Source of the DNA: Acidiferrobacteraceae bacterium
GTDB taxonomy: Bacteria > Pseudomonadota > Gammaproteobacteria > Acidiferrobacterales > JAJDNE01
Direction of reading: 5' to 3'
NCBI GenBank assembly: GCA_037388825.1
Contig: JARRJV010000032.1
Location: 1 to 33,566, forward strand
Length of the DNA: 33,566 nt
Shown here: piece after piece, positions 9,338 through 15,445 of the stretch
Layout of the letters: each line of letters begins with the position of its first letter
Numbering within the stretch: the stretch's first letter is position 1
Translations under genes and position numbers: made by a program
The notes under the pieces: model-generated
Database searches by the model: none
The model's input: the letters and a program-made list of their open reading frames with translations, nothing else
Told to the model about the DNA's origin: nothing

Positions 9338-10153
9338 ATGCGTACCGCGTTTCTCGTCTCGGACCATACCGGCATTACGGTGGACACCCTGGCCCACAGC
9401 CTGTTGAGCCAGTTTCCCGGTATCGAGATCCGTCGTGAGAACCATTCCTTCGTAACCAGCGAAGCGGAGGTAGACAGGGTGGTTGAGGACATTGATGCGG
9501 CAGCGCGCGATGGCGAAACCCCCCTGGTTTTTTGTACCCTCGTCGATCCCGCCCTGCGCGAGCGGGTCCACCGCAGCGCCGGGATCTGCGTCGATGTGTT
9601 TGACAGCTTTCTGCCCACATTGGAGCGGGCGCTGGGTGTGACGGCCAGCTCGGCGGTGGGACTTCTTCATGGGGTGGGCAATGACCAGGGTTACCAGGCG
9701 CGGCTGGAGGCCATTGACTACGCCATGGGTCACGATGACGGCACCGTTACCCGCGACTACGACCGCGCCGACGTAATCCTTGTTGGTGTTTCCCGTACCG
9801 GAAAGACGCCGACATCGCTGTATCTGGCGATGCAGTTTGGCATCAAGGCGGCCAACTATCCCTTGACGGAAGAGGACTTTGGCATTGAAGGTGTGCCGGA
9901 GGCGCTGCACGGGGTGAAGTCGCATCTGTTTGGACTGACGACGGACGCGGATCGCCTGCAGCGCATTCGACAGCAGCGCCGACCGGGCGGAACGTACTCG
10001 TCGCTGGCGCAATGTCAGCACGAGGTACGCGAGGCGGAAGCCCTGTTCCGCCGCGCGAACATACCGAGCCTCAATACCGCGGGTATGTCGATCGAGGAGA
10101 TCGCGACCGCGGTGGTGGCGCGGGTCGGCCTGCGCCGCAACTGGCGCGAATGA
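9338..10153 (+). CDS. ppsR: PEP synthase regulatory protein (kinase/pyrophosphorylase)
   Basis: A 271-residue DUF299 protein. By family knowledge it inactivates PEP synthase by ADP-dependent phosphorylation of the threonine near the catalytic histidine, and reactivates it by phosphate-dependent removal that releases pyrophosphate. The N-terminus RTAFLVSDHTGITVDTLAHSLL is the family hallmark, and the nucleotide-binding loop GVSRTGKT lies at 150-157, followed by PTSLYLAMQFGIKAANYPL. The C-terminus has the usual SLNTAGMSIEEIA segment. The ATG at 9338 gives the expected length (E. coli 277 residues). Its ribosome binding site is weak, so translation may depend on ppsA, which ends 11 bases upstream. 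It converges on hsp20 with 28 bases between the stops and no visible terminator. Confidence 0.96.
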   Translation: MRTAFLVSDHTGITVDTLAHSLLSQFPGIEIRRENHSFVTSEAEVDRVVEDIDAAARDGETPLVFCTLVDPALRERVHRSAGICVDVFDSFLPTLERALGVTASSAVGLLHGVGNDQGYQARLEAIDYAMGHDDGTVTRDYDRADVILVGVSRTGKTPTSLYLAMQFGIKAANYPLTEEDFGIEGVPEALHGVKSHLFGLTTDADRLQRIRQQRRPGGTYSSLAQCQHEVREAEALFRRANIPSLNTAGMSIEEIATAVVARVGLRRNWRE

Positions 10154-10181
10154 AAATGAACAGGTGCCCCGCAACCGAAGG

Positions 10182-10664
10182 CTAGTCGACCTTGATGCTG
10201 TGGCGCTTTGCCTTCTCGACCTTGGGAATGGTCAGCTCCAGCATCCCATCCTGGAAATTCGCCTTGGCCTTTGCACCGTCGACGGTTGCCGGCAATGCGA
10301 CCGTGCGACTGAACGAACCGCTGGAAATCTCACGCCGATAGTAGTCGCCCTTTTCTTCCTTGGTCTCCTTGCGCGTTTCGCCCTTGATGGTGACGCTGTC
10401 TTCGCCGACGGAGATGTCGAGATCCTTCTTGTCCACGCCGGGAACCTCGGCCTTGACCACGACGTCGTTCTCGCGGTCGACGACATCGATGCTCGGCACT
10501 TTCACATCCGGCAGCTCCATCTCGGGGAAGCTCGGCCACTCGAAACGCCAGGGGCGCATCCAGCCGCGGCGGAAGAACCGGTTCATCATCCGGTCCATCT
10601 CGTCGAACGGCGTCACGGTACGCGCGGGTGTCGTCTGTACTTCCTTCTTGCCTTGTTCTGCCAT
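10182..10664 (-). CDS. small heat shock protein, Hsp20/alpha-crystallin family
   Basis: A 160-residue ATP-independent holdase chaperone that keeps unfolding proteins soluble for DnaK. An N-terminal arm rich in W, R, F and M (MNRFFRRGWMRPWRFEW) leads into an alpha-crystallin domain of about 90 residues, from VPSIDVVDREND through EVPGVDKKDLDISV, GDYYRREISSGSFSRTVALP and NFQDGMLELTIPK. The tail KAKRHSIKVD follows. The ATG at 10664 has a near-perfect AGGAGG at 10671-10676, which fixes the start; the frame extends 30 codons further upstream without support. No sigma-32 promoter is visible upstream. Instead there is an FNR/ANR-type box at class II spacing (10739-10780), so the gene may respond to low oxygen or nitric oxide rather than, or in addition to, heat. 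Confidence 0.93.
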   Translation of the reverse strand: MAEQGKKEVQTTPARTVTPFDEMDRMMNRFFRRGWMRPWRFEWPSFPEMELPDVKVPSIDVVDRENDVVVKAEVPGVDKKDLDISVGEDSVTIKGETRKETKEEKGDYYRREISSGSFSRTVALPATVDGAKAKANFQDGMLELTIPKVEKAKRHSIKVD

Positions 10665-10738
10665 CTTGTACCTCCTTTCCGGTGCACAGCCAGCGGACTT
10701 CGCGTCACGCGGTCCGGTGCAAATGGTTGGGCACAGGA

Positions 10739-10780
10739 AAAATACGTCCGACACACGGTACGGGCATTGACGTGCATCAA
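10739..10780 (-). promoter_or_regulatory. FNR/ANR/DNR-type box and -10 element ahead of hsp20
   Basis: On the minus strand TTGAT-GCAC-GTCAA (10780-10767) matches the FNR/ANR consensus TTGAT-N4-ATCAA at nine of ten positions. A -10-like TATTTT lies at 10744-10739. The box centre (10773.5) is 32 bp from the -10 centre, so a start near 10732 puts the box at -41.5, the canonical class II activator position. The leader to the hsp20 ATG would be about 67 bases. Confidence 0.6.
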
Positions 10781-10805
10781 TCCGGCTGGGTACGTTAAAT
10801 CCTGG

Positions 10806-10839
10806 AAAAACAAAACGGCCGCCACAGGGGCGACCGTTT
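10806..10839 (-). terminator. rho-independent terminator of ssrA
   Basis: On the minus strand an 11-bp stem (10829-10839 with 10813-10823, one G-U pair) with a 5-base loop is followed by a T-rich run TTTTGTTTTT. It starts eight bases after the tmRNA CCA end and is well placed to terminate ssrA. Confidence 0.9.
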
Positions 10840-10847
10840 CATTTGCT

Positions 10848-11203
10848 TGGTGGAGGCGGCGGGAATCGAACCCGCGTCCGCAAGCCCTCTGCCATCCGGT
10901 TCTACATGCATAGTCTGTCTATGAATTCACCCGCTGTTTCCAGACAGACAGGGAAAGCAGAAGGCTGAGCCTGCTTGGATTTAACGCCACCCCAACAGGC
11001 ACGGAGTGACGCGGTCCTGCGTTCGATGACCCCCAAGACCCAAGCCCACAGGCAAGCCCGGAAGGAGGTCTAGCGGGTTTTAGGCCGCCAGAGCGTAGTT
11101 GTCGTCGTTGGCAACTATCAGTTTGCAGCTGGATTAACGAGGAAATCTGCACCTCGGCATGCCCCGAAGGTTTCGCGACCCACGTCGAAGCCGTGTCGCC
11201 CCC
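10848..11203 (-). ncRNA. ssrA: transfer-messenger RNA (tmRNA)
   Basis: A 356-nt RNA that rescues stalled ribosomes and tags incomplete proteins for degradation. The 5' end GGGGGCG pairs with CGCCTCC before the discriminator A and encoded CCA at 10850-10848, forming a seven-pair acceptor stem with one G-U. The T-arm GGTTCGATTCCC is intact. The tag frame runs from 11112 to 11080 and reads ANDDNYALAA followed by TAA, differing from the E. coli tag ANDENYALAA by one residue; the ALAA end recognised by ClpXP is kept. The ends are set by acceptor pairing. A promoter at 11247-11275 implies a precursor with about 35 extra 5' bases, to be removed by RNase P. smpB, encoding the protein partner, lies just upstream. 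Confidence 0.97.
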
Positions 11204-11246
11204 CGATTCGGACTGTTGAGACCGTTCCCGGCACCCAACGTTCCCT

Positions 11247-11275
11247 AATATAGGGTCTGACCGGGGACGGAACAA
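11247..11275 (-). promoter_or_regulatory. sigma-70 promoter of ssrA
   Basis: On the minus strand TTGTTC (11275-11270), a 17-bp spacer and TATATT (11252-11247) form a good sigma-70 promoter, with transcription starting near 11240, in the 83-base gap between smpB and ssrA. ssrA can thus be transcribed independently of smpB. Confidence 0.75.
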
Positions 11276-11286
11276 GGATTGCGCCC

Positions 11287-11760
11287 CTAGCGCCCGTGTT
11301 TCAGGGCACGTTCCGCTTCCCGCGCCCGTTCCCGTTCCTTGATGGTGGCCCGTTTGTCAGCCTTTTGCTTGCCCTTGGCCAGACCCACGTCCAGCTTGGC
11401 CCGCCCAAATTTCCAGTACAGGCGTAGCGGAACCAGGGTATAGCCCTTGCGCTCCACGGCGCCGATCAGCTTGCTGATTTCCTCGCGGTGCAGGAGCAGT
11501 TTGCGCGTACGGGTCGGGTCTGCCTGTATGTGAGTCGAGGCGGAAGCCAGGGGCGAGATGTGGGCGCCCAGCAGGTAGACCTCGCCGTTGCGCACGATGA
11601 CGTAGCTCTCCTTGAGCTGGGCACGACCGGCGCGCAGACTCTTGACCTCCCAGCCTTCCAGGGCGATCCCGGCCTCGAAATGCTCCTCGATGAAGTAGTC
11701 GTGCCGCGCTTTGCGGTTCTCGGCAATGGTTGCCGAGGGAGTCTTTTCTTTGCTCGCCAC
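11287..11760 (-). CDS. smpB: SsrA-binding protein SmpB
   Basis: A 157-residue RNA-binding protein that, with tmRNA, mimics a tRNA and enters ribosomes stalled on broken messages. The conserved N-terminal run [18 protein letters not shown], the [18 protein letters not shown] segment, the [15 protein letters not shown] segment and a basic C-terminal tail ([18 protein letters not shown]) that inserts into the mRNA channel are all present. The GTG at 11760 is chosen because it gives the usual family length and follows GGGAG by about eleven bases. An upstream ATG at 11799 is in frame but adds 13 non-conserved residues and has no clear ribosome binding site. ssrA lies 83 bases downstream on the same strand. 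Confidence 0.95.
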   Translation of the reverse strand: MASKEKTPSATIAENRKARHDYFIEEHFEAGIALEGWEVKSLRAGRAQLKESYVIVRNGEVYLLGAHISPLASASTHIQADPTRTRKLLLHREEISKLIGAVERKGYTLVPLRLYWKFGRAKLDVGLAKGKQKADKRATIKERERAREAERALKHGR

Positions 11761-11897
11761 GGTCAGATGTGCTCCCGGATAAGGGGCGGATTCAAACATA
11801 CCGGGCCTGGCTTCACAACGCCCGCACGACGCAGGTCGGGGCGTGCCGGCCTATGGTGTATCATTCTATTGAAAAGGATTACTCCTACCACGTACCG

Positions 11898-13340
11898 ATG
11901 GCAAAGAAGAAAACCACGGCGCCAAAGACTGCCAGAGCCTCCAGGACACCGAAGCCCACCAATCGCCGCGCGACGGATGTGGTGCACGGAACCTGGAGCA
12001 GCGGCCCTGTCTTCGTACTCGCCGTGACCGGAGCCGCTATTGGTCTGAACAGTTTCTGGCAGTTTCCCTATCTTGCGGTGCACAACGGCGGGACGCTTTT
12101 CCTGCTCGCGTTCACCGCCGCCTTGCTTTTCATCGCGGTTCCATTGCTCATGGCCGAGATTGTCATTGGCCGGCGCGCGGGAAAGCTGCCGACGGCGGCG
12201 GTGCGCTATCTCGTGGCGCAGGACGGCATGGATCCTCTGTGGATGTGGCTGGGCTGGATCGTACCGGTTGCCGGCTTTCTGGTGTTCCTCTACCTCTGTG
12301 TGATCGGTAGCTGGACCTGGGCCTATGCCTTGCGCGCGGCGGTCGGCGCATTCGATGGAAAAACTCTGGATGGCACCCTGAGCATGTTCTTTTCCTTTAC
12401 CAGCGATCCGGAGAAGCAACTCTTCTGGCACGCGGCCTTTGTCGCAAGCACGATCGCGGCGGTGGGTCGCGGTGTGAACCTTGGTCTCGAGCCGGCCATT
12501 CGGGTCGGCGTTCCCCTGTTGCTGGGTGCAATCGTGATACTCGCCGTGTACGGCAGCATTGCCGGCGATGGTACGCAGGCAATTTCCACCCTGTTTCAAT
12601 TCAGTCCGGAGTTGTTCGACTACAAGAGCATACTGGTAGCGGCAAGTGAAGCCCTGTTCTGTACCGGTATCGGGGTCAGCGCAGTCATGGCCTATGGATC
12701 CTATCTGAAGCCGGGGGTGTCGATCACTGCTTCGTCTTTCGCCATTTCGGTTCTGATCCTGGTGGTTTCGCTGCTGGCGTCCATTTTTGTGCTGTCGGTC
12801 CTGCTGGCCACGGGCCAACAGGCGATGCCCGGACCTACCTTGCTGTTTCAGGCCCTGCCGTACGCGCTTGCCCGGCTTGCGGGTGGGTCCATTGTCGGCA
12901 CCATGGTCTATGCAACCATTGGCCTGGCAGCCTGGCTGTCCGCGATCGCCCTGATCGATGCCGCGGTCGGCTGGCTACGCACGCGTAGCGGTTTGTCCCA
13001 TTTTCGGGCCACCCTGGTGGTGGCTCTAATGGGGTGGTTCCTGGGGGTTATCGCCATACTGTCGTTCAACTACTGGGCATTCTCGTTCCGGCTTCTCGGG
13101 GTTGAGAAGCGCCTGGGCATTTTCGACATGGTGCAAATGGTTACGTCCAATATCCTGATCCCGCTCAGCGCATTGTTGGCAGCACTTTTTGTCAGCTGGG
13201 GGCTGAACACGATTGCCGTGCGCAAGGAGATGGATATGCGTTGGCCGGTCGCCTTCCGTGCATGGCTGTATTTGAATCGAAGCGTGATTCCGTTGGCCAT
13301 GTTCGCGCTGATCTTCTTTATCTTCCGCCTGTATCGATGA
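11898..13340 (+). CDS. SLC6-type sodium-dependent symporter, divergent subfamily
   Basis: A 480-residue membrane protein of the neurotransmitter:sodium symporter (LeuT/SLC6) family, expected to import an amino acid or other small solute with Na+. A basic 30-residue N-terminal arm (KKKTTAPKTARASRTPKP and on) precedes membrane helix 1, GAAIGLNSFWQFPYL (45-59), followed by the family segments PLLMAEIVIGRRAG and MWLGWIVPVAGF. Several positions differ from LeuT: the Na1 ligand Asn27 is Ser52, Gly26 is Asn51 and the outer-gate Arg30 is Gln55. Ion stoichiometry or substrate class may thus differ. The ATG at 11898 is my choice; ATG 11853 is in frame and no start has a good ribosome binding site. The stop overlaps ratA by four bases. 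Confidence 0.85.
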   Translation: MAKKKTTAPKTARASRTPKPTNRRATDVVHGTWSSGPVFVLAVTGAAIGLNSFWQFPYLAVHNGGTLFLLAFTAALLFIAVPLLMAEIVIGRRAGKLPTAAVRYLVAQDGMDPLWMWLGWIVPVAGFLVFLYLCVIGSWTWAYALRAAVGAFDGKTLDGTLSMFFSFTSDPEKQLFWHAAFVASTIAAVGRGVNLGLEPAIRVGVPLLLGAIVILAVYGSIAGDGTQAISTLFQFSPELFDYKSILVAASEALFCTGIGVSAVMAYGSYLKPGVSITASSFAISVLILVVSLLASIFVLSVLLATGQQAMPGPTLLFQALPYALARLAGGSIVGTMVYATIGLAAWLSAIALIDAAVGWLRTRSGLSHFRATLVVALMGWFLGVIAILSFNYWAFSFRLLGVEKRLGIFDMVQMVTSNILIPLSALLAALFVSWGLNTIAVRKEMDMRWPVAFRAWLYLNRSVIPLAMFALIFFIFRLYR

Positions 13341-13774
13341 CCACAATCAGTCGTTCTGCCATTGTTCCCCACAGCGCTGGCGAAATGTTCGCCCTGGTCG
13401 CGGATATCGAGTCCTATCCGCAGTTCCTTCCCTGGTGTGGCGGTGCGCGTGTGACTTCGTCCACTGCCGAAGAAGTCGTTGCCAGCATCGAGATTGCATA
13501 CAAGGGGATCCGCAAGAGTTTCACTACGCGCAATCGGCTGCAGGCGGAGAAGACCATGGAAATGCATCTGGTTGAAGGCCCCTTCCGGCAGCTCCAGGGC
13601 TTTTGGAAATTTCAGCCACTGGACGAGGGGTCCTGCAGGGTGTCACTGGATCTTGAATTCGAGTTCTCCAATGCCCTGGTCGGTATGGCCATTGGAGGGG
13701 TATTCCGTGATATCGCCGGGACGCTGGTGGACAGTTTCTGCGAACGCGCGCGCCAGAAATACGGGGAGGGCTGA
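13337..13774 (+). CDS. ratA: RatA/Coq10-like START-domain protein
   Basis: A 145-residue polyketide-cyclase/START-fold protein. In E. coli the homologue was reported as RatA, a toxin that blocks 70S ribosome association. The mitochondrial relative Coq10 binds ubiquinone, and a role in quinone function is the more widely supported idea for the family. Visible family marks are MFALVADIESYPQFLPWCGGARV near the N-terminus and the C-terminal helix ALVGMAIGGVFRDIAGTLVDSFCERARQKYG. The ATG at 13337 overlaps the symporter TGA (ATGA). The rnfH/ratB gene follows four bases later, the standard ratA-rnfH pair next to smpB and bamE. Confidence 0.9.
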   Translation: MTTISRSAIVPHSAGEMFALVADIESYPQFLPWCGGARVTSSTAEEVVASIEIAYKGIRKSFTTRNRLQAEKTMEMHLVEGPFRQLQGFWKFQPLDEGSCRVSLDLEFEFSNALVGMAIGGVFRDIAGTLVDSFCERARQKYGEG

Positions 13775-13778
13775 GGTC

Positions 13779-14057
13779 GTGCGGGTGGAAGTTGCGTACG
13801 GGGGCAAGGAGGAGACCTTTCAGCAAGAGCTGGAAGTCGCGCCCGATGCCACGGTGGAGCAGGCGATCCGCGCATCCGGTGTGCTCGCCCGCTTTCCGGA
13901 AATCGATTTGCAGCACTGTCGCGTCGGCGTCTTCAGCGAGCGGCGGGAGTTGCAGGATCGACTGCGGCCCGGCGACCGTGTGGAGATCTATCGGCCGCTG
14001 ATGATCGATCCCAAGGAAGCCCGGCGTATCCGGGCGCGGACCAGGGGTAGGCGTTAG
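13779..14057 (+). CDS. rnfH: RnfH/RatB ubiquitin-fold protein
   Basis: A 92-residue beta-grasp protein of the RnfH (UPF0125) family, whose molecular role is not established. The start is a GTG at 13779, reading VRVEVAYGGKEETF, which aligns with the family N-terminus, and it is preceded by GGGAGG at 13764-13769. The core ATVEQAIRASGVLARFPEID, GVFSERRELQDRLRPGDRVEIYRPLMIDPKEARR is highly typical, with the conserved RVEIYRPL near the end. It is co-transcribed with ratA. Its stop codon overlaps the stop of the converging bamE gene by four bases (14054-14057). Confidence 0.92.
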   Translation: MRVEVAYGGKEETFQQELEVAPDATVEQAIRASGVLARFPEIDLQHCRVGVFSERRELQDRLRPGDRVEIYRPLMIDPKEARRIRARTRGRR

Positions 14058-14401
14058 CCCTTGTCTGTTAGCACGGTTTTTTCCGACGGGACCCCGGTCT
14101 GTTCGATCCTTGCCACCTTGTCTCCCTCGAAGTGAATGATGACGTGTTCGCGGATACTCGTCCCTTTTTCGGAGTTCGCCTTGAAGCGATAGTAGTAGTC
14201 CCAGCGATCCTTGTGGAAAGGGTCGCTGATCAGCGGAGTCCCGAGCACAAAGCGGACCTGATTGCGGGTCATGCCGATCTTGACTTCCTTTATGGTCTCG
14301 GTGGTAACGAGGTTGCCCTGGCGCACCCCGGGTACGTAGAGCGAGAAGCAGGCGGTCTGGGACAAGGCGAGCGTCGCCAGGATGACGATTGAGGGACGCA
14401 T
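14054..14401 (-). CDS. bamE: outer membrane assembly lipoprotein BamE (SmpA/OmlA)
   Basis: A 115-residue lipoprotein of the BAM complex, which inserts beta-barrel proteins into the outer membrane. The N-terminus has a short hydrophobic signal ending LALSQTAC with candidate lipid-bearing Cys18. The residue at -3 is Gln rather than Leu, so the lipobox is not canonical. The mature part carries the family segments VRQGNLVTTETIKEVKIGMTRNQVRFVLGTPLISDPFHKDRWDYYYRF and a final strand VIIHFEGDKVARIEQTG. fur is divergent upstream, as in many gammaproteobacteria. The ribosome binding site is weak. The stop codon overlaps that of rnfH on the other strand. Confidence 0.92.
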   Translation of the reverse strand: MRPSIVILATLALSQTACFSLYVPGVRQGNLVTTETIKEVKIGMTRNQVRFVLGTPLISDPFHKDRWDYYYRFKANSEKGTSIREHVIIHFEGDKVARIEQTGVPSEKTVLTDKG

Positions 14402-14494
14402 TTGGGGATTCCGGCCGGGTGATTTACACTGCCGGCACTATACCGCAAGCGCCCCCGCGCGAATAGGTGTCGCCGCCGGCATCGAGGATCGACC

Positions 14495-14929
14495 ATGAAG
14501 AACAGCACCGATTTGCGCAACGCGGGGCTCAAGGCCACGATTCCCCGCCTCAAGATCCTAGGAATCCTCGAGCAGTCCACGGCGCGTCACATGACCGCCG
14601 AGGATAACAAGGCACTGCTGGATGCGGGCGAGGAGATCGGACTTGCCACGGTCTATCGCGTTCTTACCCAGTTTCAGGCAGCGGGCCTCGTCATTCGGCA
14701 CAATTTCGAGGGCGGTCGATCGGTATTCGAACTTGACCCGGGAACCCACCATGATCATATGGTTTGTCTCGAATGCGGCCGGGTCTTTGAATTCGTCGAT
14801 CCGGAGATCGAGGCGAGGCAGAAGCAGGTGGCGGAACAGGCTGATTTCGTCATCGACGATCACGCACTCTATATATACGGAGTGTGTCGCGGCATGCGTG
14901 AAAACGGCGTTTGCTCCAAGAAGCGTTGA
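14495..14929 (+). CDS. fur: ferric uptake regulator Fur
   Basis: A 144-residue metal-responsive repressor. With Fe2+ bound it shuts off iron-uptake genes by binding Fur boxes. The winged-helix recognition region is GLATVYRVLTQFQAAGLV (49-66). The metal sites HHDHMVCLEC (85-94) include His85, His86, His88 and the cysteines 91 and 94; the dimerisation part ends with HALYIYGVCRGMRENGVC, with two more cysteines (131 and 140). Length and motif order match gammaproteobacterial Fur. I see no Fur box or clear promoter in the 93-base divergent gap with bamE. The gene converges on the next one with three bases between stops. Confidence 0.95.
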   Translation: MKNSTDLRNAGLKATIPRLKILGILEQSTARHMTAEDNKALLDAGEEIGLATVYRVLTQFQAAGLVIRHNFEGGRSVFELDPGTHHDHMVCLECGRVFEFVDPEIEARQKQVAEQADFVIDDHALYIYGVCRGMRENGVCSKKR

Positions 14930-14932
14930 CGC

Positions 14933-15445
14933 CTACCAGAGGTCCAGAAGTACCGCCGTTTCGTCGCAATTGTTGAACTTGTAGCACTTCACGCAGATTC
15001 CCCACACTTTTTCCGGCAGGGTTTCCTTTGCCACGGTGCGAAAACCCATTGCATGGAAGAAATTCGGCACGTAGGTCAGGGCCATCACACGGCGCAATCC
15101 GATCTGGCGCGCCTCGTCGATGATGCGGGCTACAAGCCGACGGCCCAGTCCGCGTTGCTTGTGCTCTTCTGTCACGACCAGACTGCGGATCTCGCCCAGG
15201 TCTTCCGTGAAGATTTCCAGCGCGCCACACGCGACGAGGCCGCCGTCCAGTTCGATGACAAAGAAATCGCGAAGGTGTCGATACAGTTCACTGAAGGGGC
15301 GCGGCAGCACGTTTCCCATGTTGGCGTAGGTGTCCAGCAGATCGTGAATCTGCGGCACATCGGTAATCGCTGCCGGGCGGATAATCGGAATCCGGCCATG
15401 AAACGGATCCGTTTCTGCATCCGTTCCGACTTCCAGTTCAATCAT
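14933..15445 (-). CDS. short N-acetylglutamate synthase-like GNAT, in frame with recN 3' end
   Basis: A 170-residue GNAT domain of the short ArgA-like type, which in other bacteria makes N-acetylglutamate for arginine synthesis. Family marks are IRPAAITDVPQIHDLL, LPRPFSELYRHLRDFFV, EIRSLVVTEEHKQRGLGRRLV with the acetyl-CoA loop, ALTYVPNFFHAMGF and the tail CVKCYKFNNCDETAVLLDL. The frame is continuous with the end of recN: RecN reads to QEIARM and this Met, at 15445, is also a plausible start for the GNAT, with GGAG at 15455-15458 nine bases before it. So it can be made alone, or as a RecN tail fusion. About 25 residues lie between this Met and the conserved GNAT start. Convergent to fur. Confidence 0.8.
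   Translation of the reverse strand: MIELEVGTDAETDPFHGRIPIIRPAAITDVPQIHDLLDTYANMGNVLPRPFSELYRHLRDFFVIELDGGLVACGALEIFTEDLGEIRSLVVTEEHKQRGLGRRLVARIIDEARQIGLRRVMALTYVPNFFHAMGFRTVAKETLPEKVWGICVKCYKFNNCDETAVLLDLW

Noticed and set aside
10848-10880. tRNA-like 3' end with GGTTCGATTCCC and CCA
   Set aside because: It is the 3' tRNA-like part of tmRNA; the tag frame and pairing 5' acceptor strand are found about 350 bases away.
14402-14494. Fur box in the bamE-fur gap
   Set aside because: No GATAATGATAATCATTATC-like sequence; the gap is GC-rich with only a short TTTACACTG stretch.
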